A stretch of 64,000 nucleotides of DNA from Dolichospermum sp. DET69 (GCA_017355425.1 CP070233.1:5451272-5515271), one strand, 5' to 3'. Counted from the stretch's first letter, positions 53,533 through 62,992 are shown. Made by a program: numbers and translations. The notes: generated by a model from the sequence alone, not told the origin.

Positions 53533-55680
53533 ATGCCCTACGAACAATTAGGAATTACCACACCCCACCCGGTTTTATCTTGGGCAAATCATTCATTAGG
53601 CTCAGATGAAACTAAAATGGCTAAAAATGTAGCCTCATTACCATTTGTATTTAAGCACGTGGCTTTAATGCCCGATGTTCACTTAGGAAAAGGGGCATTA
53701 GTTGGTTCAGTTATTGCTACTAAAGATGCCATTATTCCTGCGGCTGTGGGGGTGGACTTAGGTTGCTTTGTTGGAGAAACATTGATTCCTTTAGTTGATG
53801 GAAAATCTTATCAAATAAGAGAATTAGCTGATAAAAATGCAGAATTTATAGTTTATGCCTGTACACCAACAGGAAAAATTGTAGCTGCTAAAGCTAATGC
53901 AAAATTAACAAGAAAAAATGCGTCCCTTGTTAAAGTAATTTTAGATAACAATGAAGAGATTATCTGTACTCCAGATCATCAATTTATGCTTCGAGATGGC
54001 AGTTACCAAGAAGCACAATTACTGCAAACTGGTACTTCTTTAATGCCTTTTTATTCCCAAGTTGATAAAGATGGTTATACACTCATATCTCAACCATATT
54101 CTGGAAGATGGCAAAAGGCACATTGGATGATTGCTCGTTCTGGTTTATTAGGTAAAATTCCCAAATTTGAGGGACAAACAACAGTTATTCATCATTGCAA
54201 TTTTCATGAATCAGATAATCATCCAGAAAATCTGGAATTCATGGGAGCAAATGATCATTCTGCCTATCATCGTTCTTTAGTAGAAAGTAATCAACATTGG
54301 CAGTCTCCCGAATTTGAAGCAAAAAGAAAAGCTGCTATTGCGCGAAAAGCACAAACTCCAGAAGGACATCAATATTATGCTGAACAAGGTACTAAAAATA
54401 TTCTTCAGTATATGCAGCAGCAACCAGAACATTTTAAAAATGCAGTTGCAGATAATGGAATTCGGGGTAAGCAATATCTAGTCACATATAACAAAAGTGA
54501 AAAAGGAAGAGCAAAATCTCAAGAAATTGCCAATCGTTATTACACTTGTGAAATCTGTGGTGCAGAAGTTAAAACACCAATTGGACTACATAATCACCGT
54601 CGTAAAGAACATAAATGTAATCACAAAGTTGTCGCAGTAATTCCCCTAAATTACACGGAAAATGTGTATTGTTTGACAGTACCGGAGTATCATAACTTTG
54701 CTCTCAAAGCTGGGGTATTTGTTCACAACTGCGGTATGAGTGCTATTAAAACACAATTTACAGGTGAACAATTAGAAGGCAAACTAAAGAAAATTCGCCT
54801 CGATATTGAAGCCGCAATTCCCACAGGATTTAATGAAAACAAAGATGTAGAAAAAGCTGTAACTAACTGGCAACGGTGGCGCGATTTTTCTAATTTGCAT
54901 CGTGGTGTGCAAGATTTAGAAGGTAAAGCGATGAAACAACTGGGTTCTCTCGGTTCGGGGAATCATTTTATTGAGATTTGTCTCGACACAGAAAATCAAG
55001 TTTGGTTAATGCTCCATTCTGGTTCTCGAAATATTGGTAATAAACTCGCCCAATGCCATATTAATACTGCTAAAGAATTAGCGAAAATGGCAAATAACAA
55101 ATTACCAGATCCCGATTTAGCTCACTTTGTCGTGGGGACACCAGAATTTAAAGCCTATTGGGAAGACTTACAATGGGCGCAAAATTACGCACTTTTTAAC
55201 CGTGATGTCATGATGTCACGATTTAAAAAGATTGTCGAAAAACATATTAATGGAGGGAAAGTTACCAAACCTTTATTAGAGGTAAATTGTCATCACAATT
55301 ACGCCGAAAAAGAAGTACATTTTGGTGAAAATGTGTATGTCACTCGGAAAGGTGCAGTTCGCGCTCAAACCGAAGATTATGGGATTATTCCTGGTTCAAT
55401 GGGAACAAAATCTTTCATTGTTAAAGGTAAAGGAAATGCCCATAGTTTTTGCAGTTGCAGTCATGGGTCCGGGCGCTTAATGTCAAGAAGTAAAGCCAAA
55501 AATATCTATACTCTTGATGATTTAATCGAGCAAACTCAGGGGGTAGAATGTCGTAAGGATACGGGAGTTTTAGATGAAATTCCGGCTGCTTATAAACCCA
55601 TTGAACAGGTAATGGCAAACCAATCTGATTTGGTGGAAATTGTAGCAACTTTGAAGCAAGTTCTTTGTGTTAAAGGGTAA
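53533..55680 (+). CDS. rtcB: RNA ligase RtcB containing an intein
   Basis: 715 codons. Host parts are residues 1-77 and 400-715 (393 residues joined), a complete RtcB: HVALMPDVHLGKGALVGSV, VGVDLG-[intein]-CGMSAIKT, GSLGSGNHFIEI, MLHSGSRNIGNKL, NCHHNYAEKE, and the GMP-accepting His in FCSCSHGSGRLMSRSKAK. RtcB joins 2',3'-cyclic phosphate and 5'-OH RNA ends using GTP and Mn2+. The intein sits exactly before the metal-binding Cys of DxGCGM, so the ligase is inactive until splicing. Confidence 0.95.
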   Translation: MPYEQLGITTPHPVLSWANHSLGSDETKMAKNVASLPFVFKHVALMPDVHLGKGALVGSVIATKDAIIPAAVGVDLGCFVGETLIPLVDGKSYQIRELADKNAEFIVYACTPTGKIVAAKANAKLTRKNASLVKVILDNNEEIICTPDHQFMLRDGSYQEAQLLQTGTSLMPFYSQVDKDGYTLISQPYSGRWQKAHWMIARSGLLGKIPKFEGQTTVIHHCNFHESDNHPENLEFMGANDHSAYHRSLVESNQHWQSPEFEAKRKAAIARKAQTPEGHQYYAEQGTKNILQYMQQQPEHFKNAVADNGIRGKQYLVTYNKSEKGRAKSQEIANRYYTCEICGAEVKTPIGLHNHRRKEHKCNHKVVAVIPLNYTENVYCLTVPEYHNFALKAGVFVHNCGMSAIKTQFTGEQLEGKLKKIRLDIEAAIPTGFNENKDVEKAVTNWQRWRDFSNLHRGVQDLEGKAMKQLGSLGSGNHFIEICLDTENQVWLMLHSGSRNIGNKLAQCHINTAKELAKMANNKLPDPDLAHFVVGTPEFKAYWEDLQWAQNYALFNRDVMMSRFKKIVEKHINGGKVTKPLLEVNCHHNYAEKEVHFGENVYVTRKGAVRAQTEDYGIIPGSMGTKSFIVKGKGNAHSFCSCSHGSGRLMSRSKAKNIYTLDDLIEQTQGVECRKDTGVLDEIPAAYKPIEQVMANQSDLVEIVATLKQVLCVKG
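53764..54729 (+). other. Intein with HNH homing-endonuclease domain in rtcB
   Basis: Residues 78-399 (322 aa). It starts with Cys (CFVGETLIPLVDG, block A), has block B-like VILDNNEEIICTPDHQFMLRDG (T-x-x-H), and ends block F/G ENVYCLTVPEYHNFALKAGVFVHN followed by host Cys+1. The centre holds an HNH-type motif VIHHCNFHESDNHPENLEFM with a downstream His, and a C2H2-like finger YTCEIC...HNHRRKEH. All splicing residues (C1, T-x-x-H, H-N, C+1) are visible, so it should be active. Confidence 0.93.
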
Positions 55681-56070
55681 ATTGTCTGATAGCGAAGCGT
55701 GGCGCAAGCCATATCAGGATATCCAGGATTTAAGGATGTACAGGATTCAGCCTGTATTGTACAGGTTTTTATTTGTCTGAATCAGGATATCCAGGATTTA
55801 AGGATGTACAGGATGTGGATTTTCGTGTTTAGTATGTGATTAAGCCTGTATTGTACAGGTTTTTATTTGTCTGAATCAGGATATCCAGGATTTAAGGATG
55901 TACAGGATGTGGATTTTCGTGTTTAGTATGTGATTCACCCTGTATTGTACAGATTTTTATTTGTCTGAATCAGGATATCCACCGATTTAAGGATTTATAG
56001 GATGTGGATTTTCGTGTTTAGTATGTGATTCACCCTGTATTGTACAGATTTTTATTTGTCTGAATGTGGA
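55681..56070. repeat. 94-bp tandem repeat array after rtcB
   Basis: TTGTCTGAATCAGGATATCC recurs at 55773, 55867 and 55961, and a final start at 56056, giving a 94-95 bp period, with CCTGTATTGTACAGGTTTTT inverted words within each unit. The first ~90 bases are a degenerate leading unit. Related words lie at 3225-3426. Confidence 0.9.
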
Positions 56071-56081
56071 AGCAAACAGAT

Positions 56082-57542
56082 TTATTTTCCAGGTAAATCT
56101 GCCACTTCTCCGGCGCTCACCATTGCCCGATATAATAAAGCACAAACATCGGCTCTAGTGGCAACTTTTTTAGGATTTAGCAATTTTTTATTGGGATAAT
56201 TAGTAATTACATTATTTTCTGTTAATGCAGCAATAAAATTATGATGTTCACTTCTAATACTAGAAGCATCACTATAAACTGAAAGGATATTTTTTGTTGA
56301 ACCTGTAAATTTATAATTCAATCCTTTAGCTAAAGTTATTAAAACATCTAGGCGATTCAGCTTTTGTGTAGGATTAAAGTTTTTAGTATTGAGAACAGTA
56401 AAAAAGCCCATTTCATAAGTTTCTCGAATAGCATCATAAGCCCAATATTTACTAGAAACATCTTTAAAATTAATTGCTTCTCGAACCTTAGTTTTAATAA
56501 AGATTTTTTGCAAAAGAGCGGCTAATTCTGCACGAGTTACAGGTGCATTCGGACGAAAATTACCATCAGGAAATCCGTCAATTACTTCCATTGCGGCTAA
56601 TTCAGAAATATATTCTCTAGCCCAATATTTTTTAGAAATATCAGAAAATGATACCTGAATACCTTTAGCTACGCCTATTTGCCGATATTCACTTAATAAC
56701 TGGCTAAGTTCAAAACTAGAGTTTTCAGCAATTGGTGTTAACTTAACCAAACTACCAGGAGCAACTGTTAAGGCTTTGGCTAATTTAGGATCAAAAGCAT
56801 TAATAGATTTACCAACTACAGCAAAATCACCTTCACTAAAAGAAGTCGGATAAGTTCCAGTTGTCGTAACTTTAGAAAATCCTGCGGCTTGATATTGAAC
56901 AATATTGATCTTTTCAGAACTATTGAGAAAAGTAACTTTTTGGTTATTAATTTCCGTAAAATAGTCGTAAGCATTAGTATTATCAACAATGCTATCATTG
57001 TTAACATCAAAACCATAAAAGGTGCGAACTACTTGATATTCGCTAGGATTGGCAGATAAAATCAAATTAACGGCAGTATTTTCCGGTAAACAGACAAATT
57101 CACTATAACCAATAAAGCGATTTTTAGTATCATATAAACGGATCACAATGCGATCGCCTAATTTAAATCCCTTAACAAACTTAGCCTTTTGTTTAATCTT
57201 ATATTTATAATCACCTAAAAATCTTTCTTGACGGTATTTATTGCCATATTTACTCTTAATAGAAATACGGGCAATCACTTCTTTTATAGTCCCTCCCGGT
57301 TGCCATATAGCCAGAGTGAATGCTGATTTCTTCTCCGGTACAAGATTACTGGTAACTGGAATTGTGATTGCTTCACCATCAGATTGAGCTAGTAAAAGTT
57401 GCGTTTGTGGGGAACTACTAAATTTTGATGCAACTGGGGAAGAAAGTCTTGATACTGCTAATGCAGAAAATATTGGCGATAATGCGACAACAGAAACGGC
57501 TGTAACAACCAGCTTACTCCAACTTAAATTAATGGGATTCAT
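56082..57542 (-). CDS. Exported SLH-domain protein
   Basis: 486 residues with a signal peptide (VVTAVSVVALSPIFSALAVS). A central beta-rich region of unknown type (about 60-270: IIRVLYDTKNRFIGYSEF-like) precedes three C-terminal SLH repeats: FSDISKKYWAREYISELAAM..FPDGNFRPNAPVTRAELAALL, FKDVSSKYWAYDAIRETYEM, and YSDASSIRSEHHNFIAALTE..PNKKLLNPKKVATRADVCALL. SLH domains anchor proteins to cell-wall polymers, so it should sit at the cell envelope. Confidence 0.9.
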   Translation of the reverse strand: MNPINLSWSKLVVTAVSVVALSPIFSALAVSRLSSPVASKFSSSPQTQLLLAQSDGEAITIPVTSNLVPEKKSAFTLAIWQPGGTIKEVIARISIKSKYGNKYRQERFLGDYKYKIKQKAKFVKGFKLGDRIVIRLYDTKNRFIGYSEFVCLPENTAVNLILSANPSEYQVVRTFYGFDVNNDSIVDNTNAYDYFTEINNQKVTFLNSSEKINIVQYQAAGFSKVTTTGTYPTSFSEGDFAVVGKSINAFDPKLAKALTVAPGSLVKLTPIAENSSFELSQLLSEYRQIGVAKGIQVSFSDISKKYWAREYISELAAMEVIDGFPDGNFRPNAPVTRAELAALLQKIFIKTKVREAINFKDVSSKYWAYDAIRETYEMGFFTVLNTKNFNPTQKLNRLDVLITLAKGLNYKFTGSTKNILSVYSDASSIRSEHHNFIAALTENNVITNYPNKKLLNPKKVATRADVCALLYRAMVSAGEVADLPGK

Positions 57543-57755
57543 AGTATATTATCTCGCACCTGGCCAATGGACTAATGTTCTCTAGATCAAAAATTTTTGA
57601 TGCTAGTGAACCGTACTGGTAACACAGGGCATTTTATATTACTTTTGTCAAAGAAGCAAAAAAGAGACAATTACCCATTACCAGTTTCAATGTGAATAAG
57701 CTGTTACACACGGCAGAAATCACAAATTAAATGTAATTATTAACACAGGTTAATT

Positions 57756-58178
57756 TTATAAATTTTGTGTAGGTAGCGGTAGAAACACAGCAGGTGAAAG
57801 ATGAAAAAACTCTGCTAACTCTTGGATGTGACTGACAGTGAGTTGGCTTTTTTCTGTTAAGATATCTGACACCATAGATTCTGTCTTAAATACAGAAATC
57901 AAATCTTTTTGATGAAAGCCATATTCTTCCATAAGAGCTTTGAGTAATTCTATTCCATAAATATCAGGAACAGATTCTTTTGTTTGCTCGTATTCGTAAA
58001 CTAAAGTACCTAGTAAATCAAGATAGTCTTGCTCATCTGGTGTTAATGGAGTATTGTCTATGAGAGAATCAATTACATTTTGAGTAGCAAGTAGTTCCTC
58101 ATCAGATTTGATAGGTCTAGGAGGGAACGTTTGTAATAATTTAATGTAGCTTGGCGCTTTATCTGAGGTCTTAATCAT
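57756..58178 (-). CDS. HigA-type antitoxin, second module
   Basis: A 140-residue protein with the same layout as the 8164 gene: N-terminal extension (DEQDYLDLLGTLVYEYEQTKESVPDIYG) and C-terminal HTH (HQKDLISVFKTESMVSDILTEKSQLTVSHIQELAEFFHLSPAVFL). It follows the HigB gene after 69 bp on the same strand. Expected to neutralise HigB and repress the operon. Confidence 0.85.
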   Translation of the reverse strand: MIKTSDKAPSYIKLLQTFPPRPIKSDEELLATQNVIDSLIDNTPLTPDEQDYLDLLGTLVYEYEQTKESVPDIYGIELLKALMEEYGFHQKDLISVFKTESMVSDILTEKSQLTVSHIQELAEFFHLSPAVFLPLPTQNL

Positions 58179-58247
58179 AATTTCTACCTTAACACCCGTT
58201 ACAGCCGGTGACGCTTTTACTAATAGCTCAGAGCTTTAGCTGAACTC

Positions 58248-58544
58248 TTAATCATCTTTCCATCTATCTTTACTATAGTCCGCGTGAGTCAGGAAATATT
58301 TTAAGTATACTTTCTTGCCAATGAAATCAATATAAGTAATTAGGCGATAGTCTGTACCACAAATATCAAAAATAATAAAATCATCTACTTTATCAACGCT
58401 ACCTTGTTTGAAATTTTGGCAGACTTCGTTAAAATCTTGCCATTTAGCTAATTTCGCTCGTTTATGCCAAGTTGAAAGATTAGCTTTAGCATCAGGATAT
58501 TTGCTGGAGAATTCCTTGAATCTTGTTTCGGATATTATTTTCAT
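58248..58544 (-). CDS. HigB-type toxin, second module
   Basis: The start MKIISETRFKEFSSKYPDAK is chosen, 11 codons inside the longest frame; 98 residues. HigB hallmarks: LSTWHKRAKLAKWQDFNEV, FDICGTDYRLITYIDFIGKKVYLKYFLTHADYSKDRW. The terminal THADYSK is the family signature. It resembles the toxin at 8549-8848 but is clearly diverged, so the two modules are separate acquisitions or an old duplication. Confidence 0.9.
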   Translation of the reverse strand: MKIISETRFKEFSSKYPDAKANLSTWHKRAKLAKWQDFNEVCQNFKQGSVDKVDDFIIFDICGTDYRLITYIDFIGKKVYLKYFLTHADYSKDRWKDD

Positions 58545-58719
58545 AATATAATTTTGTGTTTTTTTAATTATAGGCATTGTTCAATGCTTAATATATCACA
58601 AAATTATTATAGTATGCCACTATCAACCATACCAAAATCAAAATCATTTGTCAACTGTTGTTTATTTATAATATTTGTGTAAGTATTTGTGTAGGTATGG
58701 TAGGCTTGTCCGGTTGGAC

Positions 58720-58971
58720 TTATTTATCCCGCACCCCCGCAAAAATTTCATCGGGGTTAATTTCTGCTGACTCCACATTATATTCCTGACGAAATCGTTC
58801 TATAGATTCCCCAAAACTTGGTATTTTATTTAATAATCTTTCATATTCAGCAGTAGAAATAATCACAGCAATTTGTTTACCTGCTTGGGTAATTTCGATT
58901 TGTTCACCTTGTTCAACTTCCTGAATCATTTTGTTGAAGTTGACGGGAATTTGTTCAATTGAATATTGCAT
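58720..58971 (-). CDS. Phd/YefM-type antitoxin (orphan)
   Basis: An 83-residue protein: MQYSIEQIPVNFNKMIQEVEQGEQIEITQAGKQIAVIISTAEYERLL is the Phd/YefM DNA-binding fold, followed by a disordered partner-binding tail (EINPDEIFAGVRDK). No toxin frame follows or precedes it in the expected place, so it is an orphan or pairs with a gene elsewhere. Confidence 0.88.
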   Translation of the reverse strand: MQYSIEQIPVNFNKMIQEVEQGEQIEITQAGKQIAVIISTAEYERLLNKIPSFGESIERFRQEYNVESAEINPDEIFAGVRDK

Positions 58972-59079
58972 AAGACATAAAAATCATCCTGTACTTTATC
59001 CAAAATACCAAAAATCTCACGCCCAAACACAAAAACCCTCTCCGTGCCTCTGCGCCTCTGCGTGAGATAATACTCTAAC

Positions 59080-60057
59080 TTACAACCACCGAGCCGCATC
59101 CTTAGCGTGGTAAGTCAAAATTAAATCAGCACCAGCCCGTTTAAAGCCAGTTAAAGTTTCCATCACAACGCGCTGTTCATCAATCCAACCATTCAAAGCC
59201 GCAGCTTTAACCATTGCATACTCACCGGACACATTGTAAGCTGCAACAGGTAAATTAGTGGCTTCTTTAACGCGCCAGATAATATCCATATATGCTAAAG
59301 CTGGTTTTACCATGAGCATATCAGCACCTTCAGCAATATCCAATTCAATTTCTTTCAGGGCTTCGCGGGCGTTACCAGGGTCCATTTGGTAAGTGCGTCT
59401 ATCCCCAAATTGCGGTGTTGAGTCAGCAGCATCTCTAAACGGACCATAATAAGCCGAAGCATATTTGGCAGCATAGGACATAATGGGGATATCTTCAAAT
59501 CCCGCTGCATCCAAACCTGCGCGAATAGCTTGGACAAAACCATCCATCATCCCCGAAGGTGCGATAATATCTGCACCAGCTTGAGCTTGGGAAACAGCGG
59601 TTTTCTTTAATAATTCCAAAGTTGGATCATTTAAAACTCTTCCGGTTAAATCACCAGTTTGTAAATAACCACAATGACCATGACTTGTATATTCACACAA
59701 ACAAGTATCAGCCATAACAATTAAATCAGGAACTGCATTTTTAACTGCGGTTGCTGCTTTTTGCACAATCCCACAATCATGCCAAGCGCCTGTAGCATCT
59801 ATGTCTTTATCTGCGGGAATTCCAAAGAGGATAATTGCCGGAATTCCTAAGTCATAGACCTCTTTAGCCTCTTCAACAATCTTATCTACTGAAAGTTGAT
59901 AAACACCGGGCATAGATTTGACTTCCTTGGCAATACCTAATCCTGGCACAGCAAACAATGGATAAATCAAATCGCTAGTAGTTAAAACGGTTTCACGTAC
60001 CATACGGCGTAATTGGGTATGGCTACGCAGACGACGAGGACGATGTATAGGAAACAT
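59080..60057 (-). CDS. hemB: Porphobilinogen synthase (delta-aminolevulinate dehydratase)
   Basis: 325 residues, the normal length. It condenses two 5-aminolevulinate molecules into porphobilinogen for haem and chlorophyll. Visible: metal-site cysteines in [14 protein letters not shown], the Schiff-base lysines in [18 protein letters not shown] and [12 protein letters not shown], and the [13 protein letters not shown] block. It is monocistronic here. Confidence 0.96.
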   Translation of the reverse strand: MFPIHRPRRLRSHTQLRRMVRETVLTTSDLIYPLFAVPGLGIAKEVKSMPGVYQLSVDKIVEEAKEVYDLGIPAIILFGIPADKDIDATGAWHDCGIVQKAATAVKNAVPDLIVMADTCLCEYTSHGHCGYLQTGDLTGRVLNDPTLELLKKTAVSQAQAGADIIAPSGMMDGFVQAIRAGLDAAGFEDIPIMSYAAKYASAYYGPFRDAADSTPQFGDRRTYQMDPGNAREALKEIELDIAEGADMLMVKPALAYMDIIWRVKEATNLPVAAYNVSGEYAMVKAAALNGWIDEQRVVMETLTGFKRAGADLILTYHAKDAARWL

Positions 60058-60339
60058 AAATTTTGTTCAGACAAAACAATACAATAGACACAGAACAAAG
60101 CGTCACAAAAGCTAGTTTTTAACTTGCTCTATTCAGACAAACTAGAAACAGTGCTTTAACTGTCTTTTGCCCTACTGTGGATGAAGCTGTGGGGCAATTT
60201 TATATGTTACAACTGGATAGACATTTGCTTATAACAAATTTGTAAAAAACAATCTTAAAAAATCATGGAATTAATTTTGATAAGTTGTTTAATCACAGGT
60301 CTATGATTAATTAAACTACCATATTTTTCCTGATTTGAT

Positions 60340-60699
60340 CTAAAAAACTCGGAAAATAAACGGATAACGGCAAGGTTGATTAGGCTCGCTAAAAACGCCT
60401 ATAAGCGCCCAAATAGTTAATCCCCAGTGGATGATATATCCTAAACCGGCCAGTGGTAACAAGATGATTAGGGGTAAAACTAACCAACCAGTCAGAAAAA
60501 ACAACGCTCCCAGAATTGCTCCATATAACCAAACATTAAAATGGAAATTGATGGATTCTTTGGCATTGTCTTTAACGACAGGATCATCTGATACAAATAG
60601 TATGGCTATGGGTAAACCAATGGAGACAATTGTGGTACTGAAAAAAATTGCTCCATGACACAATGCTGATAATAATTTACGTTTATCGCTGTCGTACAT
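60340..60699 (-). CDS. DUF4870-family small membrane protein
   Basis: 119 residues with three hydrophobic segments: LSALCHGAIFFSTTIVSIGLPIAILF, NVWLYGAILGALFFLTGWLVLPLIILLPLAGLGYII and WGLTIWALIGVFSEP. The pattern KESINFHFNVWLYG and the C-terminal YPFIFRVF are the DUF4870 (Tic20-like) signature. Integral membrane protein of unknown role. Confidence 0.87.
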   Translation of the reverse strand: MYDSDKRKLLSALCHGAIFFSTTIVSIGLPIAILFVSDDPVVKDNAKESINFHFNVWLYGAILGALFFLTGWLVLPLIILLPLAGLGYIIHWGLTIWALIGVFSEPNQPCRYPFIFRVF

Positions 60700-60882
60700 T
60701 GTTTACTCCTATACAATTTTAGTTAATTATTATATCAAGAATGAGCGCCGGATTTCCAAATAAGAAGATGCACAATTTCTGTCAAAAGTCAGAATCAGGA
60801 TATGAGGTTAAGGTTTGATTTTTTGGATATTGATTTATCAAAGAAATAAATCCCACATTTTATACCATTAGTGACAATATTC

Positions 60883-61299
60883 TTAGCCACAAGCATCACA
60901 AGTCCCCTCAACTGTCACCTCATACCGTTCTACTTTTAACCCCTCCCGCAGTTGACTGACATCAATATCGGGGAAAACATTCCAGTTGATATCTTCAATT
61001 GCACCACAGCAGTTACAGCGAAAATGATGATGGGGGGCAACATTGGCATCATAACGGGATATCCCCTCTTGTAATAGCACTTCTCGCACCAAACCCACTT
61101 CCCGCAGTGCCTGAAGTGCCGCATACACTGTGGCTTGAGAGGAAGTAGGTGCTTCCTGATTCAAGTCTCGTAAAATTTGATCAACTGTAGGGTGATCTTC
61201 CCTTGCTAATAGATTTGCATAAACTCCAAATCTCTGGGGAGTGACTCGCAACCCTCTATCTTTCAGGGTTCTGACAATATCATTAGCTTTTTGCTGCAT
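60883..61299 (-). CDS. Fur-family regulator, PerR-like
   Basis: 138 residues. The winged-helix part has LRVTPQRFGVYANLLAREDHPTVDQIL and SQATVYAALQALREVGLV; metal ligands include H in EDHPT, D in SRYDANVAPHHHF and the following HHH, with structural-zinc CxxC pairs CNCCG and CDACG. The Asp before HHH (rather than Glu) favours a peroxide sensor (PerR) over Fur. A peroxiredoxin gene is divergently encoded 341 bp away, a likely target. FurC/PerR of Anabaena is the nearest known role. Confidence 0.87.
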   Translation of the reverse strand: MQQKANDIVRTLKDRGLRVTPQRFGVYANLLAREDHPTVDQILRDLNQEAPTSSQATVYAALQALREVGLVREVLLQEGISRYDANVAPHHHFRCNCCGAIEDINWNVFPDIDVSQLREGLKVERYEVTVEGTCDACG

Positions 61300-61384
61300 A
61301 GCATTTACTTAACTATATAAAGATATAAACTCCTATTATAGCTGTTCTCTTCTCATAACTAAAATTTTTTAATAAATACATTAG

Positions 61385-61398
61385 TAAATAAGTATTTA
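61385..61398. promoter_or_regulatory. Palindrome TAAATAAGTATTTA, possible PerR operator
   Basis: A perfect 6-2-6 inverted repeat in the AT-rich region between the divergent perR-like and peroxiredoxin genes, about 86 bp upstream of the regulator's start. Such AT palindromes resemble Fur/PerR boxes, but AT-rich palindromes arise easily by chance. Confidence 0.3.
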
Positions 61399-61482
61399 TG
61401 ACTATTGACTAATTCCTAAATCAGAATTATTCTGATTTATGTGATCAAGCTACTGATGCCCTAAAAAAACTCCACAAAAAAG

Positions 61483-61590
61483 ATGATCCAATTTTGTGGG
61501 ATGGGCATCTTGCCCGTCCCTGTATTATTAGCGGGCAAGATGCCCGCACCACAAGAAATTTTGGATATTTCTTTAATTGGAAGTCTCTAA
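61483..61590. repeat. Dispersed ~108-bp repeat, copy 2
   Basis: Nearly identical to 20663-20770, including the GGGCATCTTGCCCGTCC / GGGCAAGATGCCCGC hairpin and the end GGAAGTCTCTAA. It sits 50 bp upstream of the peroxiredoxin start and may affect its promoter. Confidence 0.85.
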
Positions 61591-61640
61591 GGAAAAGCAG
61601 CAACACGAGTTAAAATCTTCCATCGAAAAAAGAGGTATTT

Positions 61641-62213
61641 ATGACTGCTATTACTCACGTTCCAAATGTAGTATTCAAGACTCGTGTTCGGGATGAATCT
61701 ATAGGTGGACCCAATCCTTACACTTGGAAAGATTTAACCACACAAGAAATTTTTGCTGGTAAGAAAGTAGTATTATTTGCTCTTCCTGGTGCATTCACTC
61801 CTACCTGTTCTTCTACCCATTTACCTCGCTACGAAGAATTATTTGCAGAATTCAAAGCACAAGGTGTAGATCAAATCATTTGTTTGTCTGTTAATGACGC
61901 ATTTGTGATGTTCCAATGGGGCAAACAACAAGGTGCTAAAAATGTTTTCTTGTTACCAGATGGTAGTGGAGAATTTAGCCGCAAAATGGGAATGTTAGTT
62001 GATAAATCTAACATCGGTTTTGGTATGCGTTCTTGGCGTTATGCAATGGTTGTCAATAACTGCGAAATTGAAAAGATGTTCATTGAATCTGGTTTTGCAG
62101 ATAACTATGGTGATGATCCTTTTGAAGTTTCTGATGCTGATACCGTTTTAGCTTACCTCAAAGGTGTAGCTCGTTCTACAGAAGTTGCACCTCGGTTAGC
62201 ATTTGTTGGTTAA
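61641..62213 (+). CDS. Type II peroxiredoxin (Prx5-like)
   Basis: 190 residues. The peroxidatic Cys lies in [23 protein letters not shown], and the family motif [19 protein letters not shown] follows; a C-terminal region ([23 protein letters not shown]) holds a second Cys. PrxII reduces hydrogen and alkyl peroxides with thiols such as glutathione or glutaredoxin. An AAGAGG ribosome site precedes the ATG. Divergent from the PerR-like regulator gene. Confidence 0.94.
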   Translation: MTAITHVPNVVFKTRVRDESIGGPNPYTWKDLTTQEIFAGKKVVLFALPGAFTPTCSSTHLPRYEELFAEFKAQGVDQIICLSVNDAFVMFQWGKQQGAKNVFLLPDGSGEFSRKMGMLVDKSNIGFGMRSWRYAMVVNNCEIEKMFIESGFADNYGDDPFEVSDADTVLAYLKGVARSTEVAPRLAFVG

Positions 62214-62280
62214 TTACTAAAAGTTACAAACTTCAACCTTTTGATAGAGGTTTATAGTTTTTAATTCATATAGTGCAATA

Positions 62281-62321
62281 AGGCAAGGGAAGTTAGTCTG
62301 ATGAAACTTCCTTTGCTTTTT
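62281..62321 (+). terminator. Rho-independent terminator after the peroxiredoxin gene
   Basis: A stem GGCAAGGGAAGTT / AACTTCCTTTGC with a nine-base loop, followed by a run of T (CTTTTTTG), 68 bp after the stop codon. Confidence 0.8.
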
Positions 62322-62470
62322 TGTTTTGATAGACAAAATACTATTAATTCTGTCTAAGAACTTAATTTAAAAATCATGGATTTGAGCAGATACTATTCCA
62401 AAATATAAGAGCAGGATAAATTTATAGCTTGATTCCATGCAAGTGGAGTATTCAAGGAGGTGAATCAATA

Positions 62471-62713
62471 ATGAGAATTACAATTTCTGAATTAGAACTG
62501 AGGATTGCAGAACCGATTCTGGATGAACTAACACCTTGGGAAATGAAGACGCTTAAAGGTGGTTACACGATGAGAAAAGACAGAAAAACTCCAGAAACAA
62601 CTAATACCACTGATTTTTCTACACTTTTCAAAGAATTAGACGATACTCTTGATAAGTGGAAAATTAGCCTCAAAGGGACAACAGATAGTCTGGGAAACAA
62701 GTTCAATTTTTAA
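62471..62713 (+). CDS. Small double-glycine-leader peptide (putative secreted or RiPP-like precursor)
   Basis: The start MRITISELELRIAEPILDEL has AAGGAGGTGAATCAATA just upstream, a strong ribosome site. 80 residues. The leader ends in TPWEMKTLKGG, a double-glycine type cleavage motif, followed by YTMRKDRKTPETTNTTDFST..., a charged and Thr-rich core. It resembles leaders of peptides exported by C39-peptidase ABC transporters in cyanobacteria. It shares no core similarity with the downstream peptide pair. No processing genes are inside the window. Confidence 0.65.
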   Translation: MRITISELELRIAEPILDELTPWEMKTLKGGYTMRKDRKTPETTNTTDFSTLFKELDDTLDKWKISLKGTTDSLGNKFNF

Positions 62714-62750
62714 GCTCTGCTGTTGAAAAATTAAATATTTAAGTTACTTT

Positions 62751-62793
62751 CGTGGATATTCAGATTTATTAACCTGAATATCCACGATTTTTT
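62751..62793 (+). terminator. Rho-independent terminator
   Basis: A perfect 13-bp stem CGTGGATATTCAG / CTGAATATCCACG with a ten-base loop and following ATTTTTTATTT, 38 bp after the 62471 gene. Confidence 0.85.
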
Positions 62794-62992
62794 ATTTAGT
62801 TAATTAATTCAAACTAAGAATTTACACTTTTAATAAAAGACATAATTCAGATATTTGTGTCTTTTTGACTGGGTTAAAACCCTTGATTTTTCTAGTTTCC
62901 CTGAATAAAAATAGTAGGAACAGTTAAGGAAACACAAACTTAACTGACTCGCAAATTCTCTTTACAAAATACAAATTTTCTTGGAGGAAATC

